The notes beneath the pieces were generated by a model. The model did not search any database, had not been told where the DNA came from, and was given only the letters and a program-made list of their open reading frames with translations. Positions 1 through 14,332 of a DNA stretch of 64,000 nt are shown here, one piece after another. Source of the stretch: Amoebidium appalachense (Eukaryota > Ichthyosporea); assembly GCA_963693365.1 (NCBI GenBank), contig CAVNZM010000014.1, positions 806,001-870,000 of the forward strand, in the 5' to 3' direction. A program made the position numbers and the translations under genes. The first letter of the stretch is position 1. The number at the start of each line of letters is the position of its first letter.

Positions 1-786
1 TGGGATTTTAATCCGAAGCCGGGAGCGGCTGCCGGCATATGATGATACCCACGAAAAGTTCTCTGCAAATTTATACAAAGATTTTTAGTTTAATGCTTTT
101 ATTTATTCGTCGCTTTTTCTTGTAATGATGGTCTCGACTGTATCGCGGCCGGCCGAAAACCCTCCTAGCTAGGCCCCGCCCCTGCCGACCTGGTGCCAAC
201 AATTGCAATATCCTCCCACCATAGAATATGAATACTCTTAGACTAGCCCAAATGCTCAAGGTGGCCTAAAAAAAACACAATATACAAATTCACGACCGTA
301 TAAAATTGATAAATATTTTGATTCATGCAGCCAAGTACCAGCGAAAAGCTTTGGTGGACGTCTGCGTCACAACTACTGTGTACATATGTATTGTTATGGT
401 AGGTGTGTTGTATACGTGTGGTTACCCATACATAACTATAAGACACCATACAGCAGATCCACTGAGCCTTATATAATGTCCACACACACACACACGATTG
501 CCTACAGTAGCTACTTTCTCCTTCGGGTCCACACGCTACATCTTCTGGTATGCTATGCAGAGAACATCATTCGAAGATTGAAATTTTAAAGATTTTACAA
601 CACACCCTTCGTCATTCCAATGATACACGTATGATTGTGTGCTGTAACAAACTTGTGCCTTCCTTGTGCAAGCCTGTCGGTGTCGAAAAGTAAACCAAAG
701 TTTTCCTCCGCTATTTCCATTCAGACATCTCACAAAAGCGCCTGCAGCAAAAAAACAAGTTACTATAAACTCGCGAGGCCAAGAAA
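1..786. other. Unique sequence, no gene seen
   Basis: Mixed-composition, non-repetitive DNA up to the first poly-G run near 808. Open frames on either strand are short (under 140 codons), overlap each other and resemble nothing I recognise. No convincing exon with paired splice sites was found. Confidence 0.5.
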
Positions 787-3475
<2,689 letters not shown>

Positions 3476-3709
3476 AGGAACGATGAAAAAAGAGAGGACG
3501 TGGTGAAGGTGGGTTGCCTTATAATAATTAAGTGATTCCCCCCGTTGTATCTTTCCTAAAACCAACCATCGGAACGATATCTGTGAAACTAAGAGTTTAA
3601 TTTCCTGAGCATTCCTAAACATAGAACACTTGGGCGTGCTGAGTATGAGAGTTCATGCTGGCAAAAATTGCATCCCAGGTTACCAGTCTGAAAATTCACA
3701 TATCGTTTC

Positions 3710-4312
3710 GTGTTGGTTGAAGTTTGCTACCAGAAGCATCCAGATCACGGCCGTCCCGAAAATTCTATTTTTGTCTCTCTTTTTTTAGTAACACCCTTAC
3801 ATTTTGGTAGCATCAGTATACCCTGCACTGTGTTCCAGAGGGCCGTGTTCAGATGTACGAGAAAACAAATCAAATGTGAAGGGGGGAAATTGGGTGGAGA
3901 ACAACTACGACCCCCTCGTACTTTTATAGTACTCACTTTTACCCAACACCGAGTTACTTTTTCCGTTCCCTTGCATCTATTTGTCGGTAGCACAGGAAAA
4001 AAAGCTAACAGTTTCTCAGGCGGCCAAAAGTTCGATATTAAGTTGAGATGTTTTCTATCATGTAACTTCCGTGGTTGGTTGGAAATATCTTTTCTTCAGG
4101 GCGGGGAAGATATATGGGGTTCGGAGATTCGAGAGGCGTACCTTTGTCGGGTGAAAGATAGGCCGAAGCCCACACACAGGAAACAGCGTAACAAAACGAT
4201 GGAGATAGACTGGCTAGCAGTTGCGCACTGTTTTTTTTTGGGGGGGGGGGAGGGAGGGGTGGGGGGGGTGGGGGGGGGGGGCAGGAGGAGGGGGGAGGCG
4301 GACTTGTGTTAG
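3710..4312 (+). CDS. Hypothetical ORF, unassigned
   Basis: An ATG-initiated frame of 200 codons. Its first about 170 codons lie in unique, moderately AT-rich DNA and the rest runs through a poly-G tract. No domain, signal peptide or coiled coil is evident, and Cys and Arg are scattered. A frame this long in unique DNA is mildly suggestive, but the opposite strand is also open for 82 codons here. It may be a chance ORF or part of an exon. Confidence 0.15.
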   Translation: MLVEVCYQKHPDHGRPENSIFVSLFLVTPLHFGSISIPCTVFQRAVFRCTRKQIKCEGGKLGGEQLRPPRTFIVLTFTQHRVTFSVPLHLFVGSTGKKANSFSGGQKFDIKLRCFLSCNFRGWLEISFLQGGEDIWGSEIREAYLCRVKDRPKPTHRKQRNKTMEIDWLAVAHCFFLGGGEGGVGGVGGGGRRRGEADLC

Positions 4313-6026
4313 GGCATGTGATATAAGCACGTGTGCACAACATCACACACACACGTGTACACGCATGAGCACATGCAAAAAGGGAAAGAAAGACATTTGT
4401 CACCATGTGCACACCCATGCTTTTGTGTGTGTTACGCAACGAGAGTCCTGATGCAGGGGGGGGGGGGGGGAGGGGACAGAGGGTTAAAGAGAGGAGGGGA
4501 GGGGGGGGGGAGGGGGGGGAAGGCTAGATGATGTGTTCTATTGGACGACGTACACGTTCATGACAAAATAAATAAAAAATAAAATAGTAGATATCTTGTG
4601 CACCCCATACGCCTTGCATGTGAAATCACCCAGAGGAGAGCTAATTGAACCATCTCATGTTCTTTCAAATTGTGTTTGGGAAAAAAAGTAGAGGCAGTTG
4701 GATTGCACAACATGAGCCGAAGGAGGGAAGGAAGGGGGGACGGGAGAGGGGGAAGGGTGGGTGGGTGGGTAGGTGGGGGGGGGGGAGAGGGGAAGGGGGG
4801 GGGGGCTATCTACCTGTTTGGTGGGGCAAAGAAGAAATGATCTGTAGCTACCGTGGCAGCAATTTGCAGCCCCACGGCACCCTAGTGGGCCATCACTAAG
4901 TTAAAAGTGGCACCGCGGGGGGGGGGGGGGAGGGGAGGGGGGGGGGGGGGAATGCAGGGGATGCGACTATAAATAAGAGATAAGGAAGAGATGAAAAGCG
5001 CAAGGAAACGGGGGCGAACGTGTACTCACGCACAGAGAGAGGAAAGACAACTGCTGGCAAAGTGTTTGAGTGACTATGTGAAGACACACGCGCGCACAGG
5101 CAAACATGCACATGCATACACACGGAACACACACGAACATGGACGAGCAAACATGTACATGCAGGTAAGGATGCGCATAAGCACATGCGCATGCACATAC
5201 ACGCAGACACACACGTGCACAAGAGCATACATACTGAAGCAAATGCACGTGAACCTGTGTTTGCAAACACACACACACACACACACACAAGAAAACGGAG
5301 AGACACACAGTCACACGGCCACATTAAATACAATAAACACCTGCTCATACAAGGCAATAATGCTGCGCACACTTATAGATTCCCATTTTTTTGTTCGCGT
5401 GTGCCACGTAAATAAACGTGTCAACTAGGCATGTGGGCGGTGAGTACAGTGTTCCTGTATGTGCACGTGCGCGTACGCACATGTTGTGTGCACGTGTCTG
5501 TGTGTGGACAATACTGCACATCTCTCTGCTTGTGTTTATACACACATATGTTTCTATGCACATGCACGCGTACAGTCTGCGCAAGTGTATTCGTGTACAT
5601 GCATGTGTATGAACAAAACCACCTAACACTCTGCTTGTGTGTACACGTGTCTATCTACGCACGTCCACAGTGTATGCAAGTGTACTCGTGCAACTCCCAT
5701 GTGTGTGAAAAATGGTGTTTCTCTCTCTGCCTGTTGTCTCCACACATGTAATTCCATGGGGGTGCATTTAGCGTATGTGTGTGGAGGTGCATGTGGGTGT
5801 GCACCCACCGTTGCAGCCAGCATGTAGTGAGCAGCAGCATCCAGCAGGGCTCTGCACCTTGCACTTATCCCCAGACTCACAAGCACACTCACTATCTCAA
5901 TGTGCGTCAACCTCTGCGCCTGTGTACGTGTGTGGGTGGTAATGTGGGTGGTGTGAGGTTTTGGTGGGGTAGAGGTGGGTGGTTGGAAGCGGAGGGGCGC
6001 GTGGGGGAGGGGGGGGGCAGAGGGTG

Positions 6027-6071
<45 letters not shown>

Positions 6072-6221
6072 TGTGTCTGCGCGCGCACGCGGGTGCGCGC
6101 GTGTGTGTATGTGTGTGTTTTTTTTCTTTTTTCTTTCTTTTTTTTTTTTTTTTGGGGGGGGGGGGGGGGGAGGGGGGGGAGGGAGGGGGAAGTGATGTTG
6201 TGTGTGTGTATGTGTGTGTTT

Positions 6222-6266
<45 letters not shown>

Positions 6267-6475
6267 GGGAGGGAGTGATTGTGTGCGTCTGCGTGTCTGT
6301 GTGTGTGGGGTGGGGGAGGGGGAGGAGGATCTTGATCGTTACTAAGTATTGTGGATCTCAATGGGAGCAGGGACCCAGAGGGGAGAACGGAGGGATGGGG
6401 AGAGGGGAGAGGGGGGAGGGGGAAGAGAAGGAGGGGGGGGAGGAAGGGGGGATGAGTATGGTCAATGTGTGCCGT
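4230..6475. repeat. G-rich and degenerate TG/CA block
   Basis: G-rich tracts lie at 4229-4300, 4456-4520, 4725-4805 and 4917-4950. Imperfect alternating purine-pyrimidine DNA (ACAC/GTGT with GC steps) fills 5080-5300 and 5400-5800. (GT)n at 6028-6065 leads to a T-rich to G-rich junction at 6117-6180 and further G runs to 6450. No splice-bounded exon was recognised. Confidence 0.8.
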
Positions 6476-6479
6476 GCAG

Positions 6480-7320
6480 TGCAAGAAAACATTAACCTCT
6501 TGAGGCCCGGACTAATTGATTTGGACGGGTCCCGACCAAGGCCTAAACAATTCTATTGCGGCTCAAAATCGATAGAAAAAGCTCACATAAATTGCATATG
6601 CCGACAGGTATATGTCTTACCTACATACATTACTAAGATGGTTTGGTGAAAATATCATTATTTCATATACTTTTATATCTGTTTCTGAAGTGACTTTCGA
6701 GATTTTGAGACAATCTTGGAGTTGCCATCGAATGTCGACTGAGCCATCCAATCATGTTTTGCCATTTGGAGCCTTTTTCAGAATGGTCCAATCAGAAGAT
6801 TGCATTGACAGCATTTTGATGTCGTCATTGACTCGTCAAGCCGGCAAGCACCTTTTATAGTTACACCATATACAAAGTATTGTTATTAGAATAAAGTTCA
6901 AATTTTTCTTGCATAAGACGAAGGATAAGTTTATATTCTAATCTCGTGCAAATTTTATTTGGTTAGCTCTTATCAAATTCATGTCCACATTAGAGCACAA
7001 ACTGACTCGTGTCGATGTCAGTTGACTAGATGTCGATCTCGTGGAAATTACGGATCTGAACAGGTTAAATCACTATCATACCGCTTCAAACGCATATGTC
7101 ATATCAATGGGAGAATACAAAGAGCGGAAACCCTCTACATAATAACGTTCTAAGTAGGTGTTGACCACTCCAAAAAGGTGCAGGGATTGGTGACAAAATC
7201 ATTGGGAGTGCGATAAGTGGAGCCAAGAGTACAATACAAGATGATAACATGTGACGACATCAACATGTAGCCAGCAACATCGTAACATAAACACAGCCTG
7301 CTCCCAGAGGGGCAGGGCGG
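6480..7320. other. Unique AT-rich spacer with CCAAT boxes
   Basis: About 840 bp of unique DNA with short open frames only (82 codons at most). Inverted CCAAT boxes occur near 6746 (CATCCAATC) and 6787 (GTCCAATC). No gene was recognised. Confidence 0.5.
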
Positions 7321-7332
7321 GGGGGGGGGGGG

Positions 7333-7435
7333 GTTTGAATGTGTTCTATGGTGCAAAGTGCACCTCTTTATACTAACGAACAACACAATGCAGAATGCAA
7401 CCCACACATTGAGTATGCATAAGGCCCCTGGGGAC
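7333..7435 (-). mobile_element. SINE-like element, diverged B-type fragment
   Basis: Adjacent to a G run and related to the full element at 7510. It keeps the GTTTGAATG end, then ACAACACAATGCAGAATGCAA and GAGTATGCATAA with substitutions between, and stops at a G-rich tract. It represents an older copy or a third subfamily. The sense strand is taken as minus, so that the element ends in oligo-C. Confidence 0.55.
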
Positions 7436-7490
7436 GGGGGTGGGGGGAGGGGGGAAGGCCTGGGAGGAGGGAAGGGGGGAAACAAGGTTG

Positions 7491-7813
7491 GGGGGGGGGG
7501 GGGGGGGGGTTTGAATGCGTCAAAAAGTACGAAGTACACAAGAACAAACGGATAACACGATGCAGAATGCAAGCCATACATAAAGAGTATGCATAATAAG
7601 CAGAGCCCATCCTCAGGGGAGGCCCACGTCATCCACAGTACCCGAGTTTCGACCTATTCCCCTCGTTAACGAAACCCAACTCAGATACTGTTTCACTTGA
7701 ACATGAGTAGGTCACCCGTCTTGATCAGAGACGAGCAGGGTTGCTTATGCAGGCAAGGGCAGTGGGAAAGGCCGGGGGTTAAAGTTGCAGCAGTAAGCAG
7801 AAGCAAGAAAAAT
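7491..7813 (-). mobile_element. SINE-like element family B, full-length copy
   Basis: About 304 bp (7510-7813) plus a 19-bp G run, which is an oligo-C tail on the minus strand. It is nearly identical to 53609-53913, differing at only a few positions, so it is young or recently amplified. It shares with family A the GTACGAAGTAC block, the GCAGAGCCCATCCTCAG block, GAGTTTCGACC, CGTCTTGATCA and GACGAGCAGGGTTGCTTATG. On the minus strand TATCTGAGTTGG followed by GGTCGAAACTC resembles Pol III A and B boxes, although their spacing is short. No coding capacity. Confidence 0.75.
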
Positions 7814-8218
7814 GGGGGGGGGGGGGGGGTGTAAGCATACCGTGTATCTGTAGAGATAGCCATCTGAGGCCCATTGTGTGTGGGGGGGTGGGTGCTGGGT
7901 GGGTGTGCCAGCAAGAAGAGAAAAGACTATGATTGCATCTTGGGGCCTACCCCTTGAACGGTGGTGGTGGATGAAATGGCCCAGACAAAGTAGGGATGCA
8001 CTGTGTAGCTCATGCGCACGTACCTGTGTGTGTGTGTGTGTGTGTGGGAAGAGGGCGAGAGAGTGAGGAAGGGTGGGTGGGTGGGTGGGTGGGGGGGGGG
8101 GAGAGAGAGAAGGGGAAGGAGGGGAAGGCGGGGAGGGGGGGAGGGGGATTATAAAACAGGAGGGGTGTTCACACGTTTGTGTGTGTGTGTGTACGTGTGT
8201 GTACGTGTGTGTACGTGT

Positions 8219-8302
<84 letters not shown>

Positions 8303-8303
8303 T

Positions 8304-8348
<45 letters not shown>

Positions 8349-8800
8349 GAGTGAGTGAGTGAGCGTGTGAGCGTGTGTGCTTGTGTGTGTGTGTGTGTGT
8401 ATGTGTGCGTGATTGGGCAGCGAGTGTATTTTCACCCGTAGTCTATTTCTCTGTGTGTAGTTTAAAGAACGGGAAGAATGTACGCGCAATACCTCGGATG
8501 CGGCGGCCGGGGAAGGGGGGGGGGGGGGGGGGAGGGGGGGGGGGAAGGGGGGTGTGGAGGCAGAGACAGTGTGTGTCAAAGATGGAGAACGGGGAAAACG
8601 GAAAGCAGAAAGTGGAAAGCTAAAGAGGGCTTGTAAAGAGGAACACACATGATGAAGTTGGAGGAGATGAACATTTCAGCAGGGAGGGATGATGATATTT
8701 TATCATAAATCGGAACAAGAGAAAACAATCGATTAGCGAGAAAAGGGGTAGGAGTGCAGACGGAGACCCCGAGGGTGGGTGGGTGGGTGGGTGGGTGGGT

Positions 8801-8841
<41 letters not shown>

Positions 8842-9000
8842 GGGGGGGAGCAGGGAGTGATGATGGTGGTGGCAGTGGTGGGTGGGTGGGTGGGTGGGTG
8901 ATGTGGGGAGGGGGTGAATTGTGGTGGTGGAGGGGGGGAGGGGGGGGGGGGAGGAGGGGATGGAGGGGGGAGGGGGGGGGGGGGGGGGGGTAATACACAC
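7814..9000. repeat. Repeat block (GT)n, GGGT and poly-G; possible 3' part of gene U1
   Basis: G run at 7816-7830, (GT)n at 8028-8046 and 8170-8400, (GGGT)n at 8071-8090 and 8773-8802, and G-rich DNA at 8514-8550, 8803-8850 and 8936-8990. Unique patches at 8430-8510 and 8575-8770 could hold the last exon(s) of the minus-strand gene that starts at 12293. A minus frame at 8600-8770 is open and hydrophobic, but I could not join it in phase. Confidence 0.6.
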
Positions 9001-9832
9001 CGGTCTTGAGCAGAGGACCGAGTCGATGAGAGGGGCCACGTGTGCAGCGGGGGCAGTGAGAGCAGTAGAGTGCCACCCAAAGAGAGACACGTAGGCAAAA
9101 AGAAACTCCGTCAGCCACTTCACAGCTGAAGAAAAAAAAAGAAGGGAGGTTAGAATGTGTTGCAGAGGACGGAGTACACATTCCCGACGGCTAAATACAA
9201 TGCGGGGTTTTCACAAGAACAGCACTTGTAAAGAGTATGCATATTAAATAGAGCCCTTCCTCTAGGGAGGCCATAATTTGTGAATGGATAGGTGGGTGTA
9301 GGTCTCCTGGGGCGGGCGGGCAGGGGGGAGGGGGGAGGGGGGGGGGGGGACATCAGCATTTTTTTATATTTTATTATTTTATTATTTTTTTTTTTTAGGA
9401 TTTAGCAGGTGCCCACACCCAGCATCACTCCCAAGCACAACTGCAAAGCATTAGGTATTTGCTCTTACTCCGTCCCTCTTCCACTTAGAACACCCTCCTC
9501 TCCCCTAGAAGAAAGAAAACATCCCCTCCCCACCTCCCCATCCCCCACCTCCCTCCCCCCACCCCCACCCATCCCTTCCTCTCTGCCCTAACATACCAAT
9601 TTATCTCCATCATCCGTGTTGCTTTCTTCCACTCCGCACAAACAACAGCAACGTCGTATCCTTAAAAAAACACGATGTTCATAATGGATGATCAGAACAG
9701 TAATAAAACACAACAACAGGAACAGAGGAGGGGCAGGAGCCCGGGGAGGGGGGGGGGGGGGGGTGGGGGGGGGGGGTCCTTCTTTCCTTCTTATTGCGCT
9801 GTCTTCTCCTTTCTGCCTTTTCTTTTTCTTTC

Positions 9833-9867
<35 letters not shown>

Positions 9868-9896
9868 GCATTATCTTTCACGTGGGCGGGCGAAGG

Positions 9897-9932
<36 letters not shown>

Positions 9933-11118
9933 CCACCTAGTGGATATGGTTCGAGTGCCAGCATGTTTGTGAGTGTGTCGATGGCAACCCCTCCATCCCT
10001 ACCTCCGCGACCTGCGCACAAAAACAAAAATAGGCTTTCGGTCAATTTGCAGCTACAATAAGTTCTGTTCTTTCTTTCCTTTCCCTAAGGTTTCCGAGTG
10101 TTTTTTTTTTGTGCTCTGTGTTGGTTGTTTGGGGGTGGTGGCGAACAACAAGCGCGCAGCATACACCAAGCAACACTCGCACACCTAGAGCCGGGGCTTA
10201 ACAACTATATCGGCAATGTCATAAAACATTGCTAATCGTGAAATTCGTGAAATGACGCAATAAACCATTGGTGGGATTGGATGCACCCGCAGAGTCATGT
10301 GAAATGTGATCGGGCGACGTTCATATGACAAATGACGTCATATTTACATCACACCGAGAAATGACACCGGGCACACGAGAGTGCCATACACACACTAATC
10401 CGTAGGGTTGATAGAGAGGCAGACGTGATGGTTTCCCTAATTTTCTCTTTACTCGTCAAGCATGGTGTGGGTGTGAATAAGGTGTGCTCTATTCCTTGCT
10501 TCTGTATGGTTGTGGGCAGGGTGTAAGGCTCCAAGAATGGAAGGCAACAGCAGGCAGAGGGACTAAACGACATTCCCTGTCGACGGTGGGTGATTCCATG
10601 AGAAGGGGGGGGGGGGGAGAAGCGGTGGCTGTGTGTGCGTGTGTGTGCGCACTGAGGGTGTGGGTGGGTGGGTGTGTGTGTGTTGGGGGGGGGGGGGGGG
10701 GGGGGGAGAGGGAAGGGGAAGGGAACGGAGGGGGGGGAGGGGGAGGGGGCAGTATAGGGGGTAAGGGGCCACCACCTCCCACCTCTGCCATCACAGCCCC
10801 AGCCAGTCGATGCATCAGCGCTGCCTGTCGGGTGGGTCCCTGCCCCCCCCTCGACACTACTTCTCCTGTGTCCCCCCCTACCTCTCCCTTCCCCCTCCAC
10901 CTCCTCCCGCACCGCGCTGCGTTCTGATAGGCTTTGGCGCACACATGATCGCAGGTGCTCTTCGTTCATTGGCTGATGACCTGTGCAGTTGTATTTCATT
11001 GGTCAATTGTCATAACCTGCAAAGGACAAACACACAAACAGGAGTATATTGTCTTCCTTCCAAACTCCCCACAATCACTTCTACAATTCTCCCTTCTCCA
11101 CCCCTTCTCCCCTCCCCC

Positions 11119-11215
<97 letters not shown>

Positions 11216-11552
11216 CCCATCATCGCTTCCCACCCAGTTCCTCTCCTCCCCATAGCTACCACCATTTGTGTTAAGACACTCGCGTTAGAGACTCGGGTGG
11301 AGTTACAAAGCCGCAGTCTAGTAATCCGTACGAGAAACACTACTCACAGGTGTATGTGTGCAAGACCAAATAGGAGACAATGGCAAGTGGTGTGAGCAAG
11401 ATGGTGGTGGGTGGTTTATGTTGATTATATGCCTCCTCCTCCTCCTCCTCCTTCCTCCTCCTCCTCCTCCTCCTCCTCCTCCTCCTCCACCACCACCACC
11501 ACCTTCTTCTTCTTCTTCTTCTTCTTCTTCTCCTTCTTCTTCTTCTTCTTTC

Positions 11553-11592
<40 letters not shown>

Positions 11593-12031
11593 GGGGGAGG
11601 GGGGGGGGGGGGGGAGGGGGGGGGGGGATATCATACCAGCACACCGATAAGCATGCTGCCTCAACTCCTGTAGTAGGAGGTCTGTGTCCTGGAGCCATGT
11701 CTGAGGGCCTGCATTCTGTGAGGACAAGAAAAAAGAATCAATACATGATGTAAGGGATGGGATGCTCTCTCTCCCTGTATGTGTTGATGGGATACTGGCT
11801 CTCTCTCCCTCTCCCCCTCGCCCTTCCCCCCACCACCAGCACCCTCTCTTCCCTCTCTTTTTTCTGCTCTGTCTACCCCTCATGCCCCTCTCCAGCCCAC
11901 CTTCCTTCCCACCCTCCTGCTCTTTACACCCCCCCCTCTCCCTTCCCCTCCCCCCTCTCTGCCTTAAAAAAAAAAAAACAAAGTTGCCATCAGGGATACC
12001 TTTTCTTCCGGATTTGCCCCCTTCCCCAGCC

Positions 12032-12092
<61 letters not shown>

Positions 12093-12293
12093 TGCCCCGG
12101 AAAAAGAAAAAATCAAAAGAAAGAAATAAGGCCTGAAAAAAGCCCACCACGCCCAGTGTACATACAGGCATCTAAAATAGCATGTCCTTGATTCCACCAT
12201 TTTCTCTCGCTTTCTTTCTTTACCCTGTTTTTGTAAAGTTCTTCAAATAGCTCCATATGCACATACCTCTGTGTTGGCGATACCGGTAGCCAT
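9001..12293 (-). CDS. Gene U1: multi-exon gene, unknown function (partial model)
   Basis: Exons (minus strand, high to low): 12293-12267 with ATG in good context (AGGATGG), 11715-11637, 11342-11260, 10839-10783, 10576-10453, 10011-9937, 9660-9597, 9504-9469, 9125-9001. Each boundary is AG/GT and each phase fits the next (0, 1, 0, 0, 1, 1, 2, 2). Several acceptors are strong (pyrimidine tracts before 11715, 9504 and 9125). The N-terminus reads MATGIANTE, then a segment with WLQDTDLLLQELRQHAYRC. A later part has DTLTNMLALEPYPLGYDVAV. The C-terminal end is not found. The last exon is also open in another frame with a more membrane-like composition, so a missed exon or wrong junction is possible. 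A competing plus-strand exon (11256-11349, clean AG and GT borders) overlaps exon 3. I recognise no domain. Confidence 0.42.
10198..10345. promoter_or_regulatory. CRE plus CCAAT cluster inside gene U1
   Basis: Unique AT-rich DNA with a perfect TGACGTCA at 10333-10340 and ATTGG elements near 10268-10280. It lies in an intron of the gene U1 model, so it may be an intronic enhancer or, if that model is wrong, a true gene boundary. Confidence 0.35.
11112..11214. repeat. Poly-C followed by (CA)n
   Basis: A C run from about 11115 to 11135, then about 40 CA dinucleotides to 11213. It sits in the intron between U1 exons 3 and 4. Confidence 0.95.
11441..11628. repeat. (TCC)n (ACC)n (TTC)n and poly-G compound repeat
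   Basis: Triplet repeats change in order from TCC/CTC to ACC to TTC and then, after CTT, to a G tract of over 35 bp. On the minus strand it lies within U1 intron 2, just after the donor at 11637. Confidence 0.95.
12033..12092. repeat. Poly-C, 60 bp uninterrupted
   Basis: Sixty consecutive C on the plus strand (G60 on minus), inside U1 intron 1. Confidence 0.98.
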
Positions 12294-12574
12294 CCTGCAT
12301 GGGCGTAACATGTGTGAGTAAAGTAATTAGTAACGTGAAATTTCGCAAACCAGAGAGAAAAAAAAAGTTGGTCGGTTGAGGAGAGACACGCACAGCATGA
12401 AAGGGCAACAGTAAGAAACCTTCGTGATTGAAGAAAAAAAGTTTCACACCCACAACATATGGCTGGCTACTATATGTTGGTAAATTCGGCAGAAAATAAA
12501 GGGGTGTTTATGTTTGCTTGTGTGTGCGTGTGAATTTGCAAGCAGAAAGGCAGGGCGGAGAAAGCGCACATGCG

Positions 12575-12658
<84 letters not shown>

Positions 12659-13318
12659 TGTGTGTGTGTGTGTGCGTGTGTGTGCGTGTATGCACGCGCA
12701 CGCGCACGCGCATGTGTGTGTGTGTGTGTGTGGTGTGTGTGTATGTGTGTGTTTGTGTGTGTGTGTGCGTGTGTGTGTGTGTGCGTACGTGCGTGTGTGT
12801 GTGTCAGTGTGCGTGTTCGAGTGTTTTTGTAAGCACCTCCATGCGTTCGTCGTAGGCAAGCATGTGTGTGTGTTTGCGTTTGTGTGTGTTTGTGTATGTG
12901 TGGGGGGGGGGGAGGGGGGCGGGGAAGGGAGGGGGGGCACGTGAGGGCAAGCGTGCATGTGAACGTTGGTCTCTCCGTGTACGTGCGTGCGCGCGTGCGT
13001 GTGTTCGTGTGTGCGTGTGTGCGTGCGTGCATGTGTGCGTGCTGGGGACTGTCCGTCTCTGTGCGTGTGCGTGTTTTTGTGTGCGGCCGTGTGCATGTGC
13101 ATGTGCGTGTGCGTGTGTTCATGTGTGCGTGTGAATGCAGGCACGTGCATGTGTGTGTGCAAGCATTTCACGTGTGTGCACGCGCGTGAGTGTGTGCTGG
13201 GCTCAAGGCCTCCTAAATAGCACTTCAATTCTACTTGGGAGGCCCTGGCTGGGCTGTTTCAACAGATTTGCCATTGGACAGCGGGGGAATAGGATGTGTA
13301 TATGCGTGTGTGTGTGTG
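12294..13318. repeat. (GT)n block with degenerate TG/GC DNA
   Basis: Unique DNA at 12300-12570 is followed by (GT)n at 12579-12657 and alternating purine-pyrimidine DNA to about 13195. The hairpin GGCCTCCTAAATAG / CTACTTGGGAGGCC lies at 13207-13244. No exon was recognised. Confidence 0.8.
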
Positions 13319-14203
13319 TTTTTTTTTTTTTTTTTTTTTTTTTTTTTGGGGGGGGGGGGGGGGGTTTGAATGCGGAACACAGTACGAAGTACGCATACAC
13401 GATGAGAAGCATGGTGCAGGACACATGCAAAGGCAAACATTCAAGTATGCAGCATCAGCCATGCGCACAGTATGCGTCATAAGCAGAGCCCATCCTCAGG
13501 GAGGGCCCAAGTCATCAATTGCGTCTGAGTTTCGACCCCTTAGCCCGCGTATATACGACGCTCCAACTCAGACAGCAGCATCAACTGAACTTGGGTGGGT
13601 CAACCCGTCTTGATCAAAGACGAGCAGGGTTGCTTATGCAAGCAAGGTGAGCAAAACGGTGAAGATGTATGTGCAAACTAATGCAGTGCAGCGACAAACG
13701 CGTATGTGCTTACAGATGCACGACACAGAGCAACCATGCCCGGTTGCATGGAAGTAAAGATGTCTCCACACAGTGGTCTGTCCTGAAAGGACACCTCTGA
13801 AAGAAGACAGGGGGGGTTTTGAATGCGGAACACAGTACGAAGTACGCATACACGATGAGAAGCATGGTGCAGGACACATGCAAAGGCAAACATTCAAGTA
13901 TGCAGCATCAGCCATGCGCACAGTATGCGTCATAAGCAGAGCCCATCCTCAGGGAGGGCCCAAGTCATCAATTGCGTCTGAGTTTCGACCCCTTAGCCCG
14001 CGTATATACGACGCTCCAACTCAGACAGCAGCATCAACTGAACTTGGGTGGGTCAACCCGTCTTGATCAAAGACGAGCAGGGTTGCTTATGCAAGCAAGG
14101 TGAGCAAAACGGTGAAGATGTATGTGCAAACTAATGCAGTGCAGCGACAAACGCGTATGTGCTTACAGATGCACGACACAGAGCAACCATGCCCGGTTGC
14201 ATG
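13319..14203 (-). mobile_element. SINE-like family A, tandem array 1 with C(n)A(n) tail
   Basis: Two head-to-tail copies, 13365-13817 and 13818-14203. The second is cut off by a G run after CGGTTGCAT. Read on minus, copy 1 ends ...CCGCATTCAAA, then about 17 C, then about 28 A (plus strand T-then-G, 13319-13364). The internal junction keeps only seven C before the next unit. Both copies carry TTGCTTATGCAAGCAA, a 6-bp stem with an ATGC loop. The plus frame starting [10 protein letters not shown] is open in all copies but is explained by the repeat's high identity. There is no coding evidence. Confidence 0.8.
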
Positions 14204-14295
14204 GGGGGGGGGGGGGGGGAGGGGAAACGAGCGGGGGGATGGGAAGGGGGGTGGGGAGGGGGAGGGGCCGGGGTTTTTTTTTTTTTTTTTTTTTG

Positions 14296-14332
<37 letters not shown>

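Noticed and set aside
11256-11349. Plus-strand exon with CCATAG acceptor and CACAG/GTGTAT donor
   Set aside because: Kept only as an alternative: neighbouring strong signals are on minus and a minus exon here (11342-11260) joins in phase with both neighbours.
13773-14066. Conserved frame beginning [18 protein letters not shown] in each family A copy
   Set aside because: Identity is explained by recent duplication of the element. Family B has a different frame with stops, there are no synonymous-biased changes, and the minus strand is also open.
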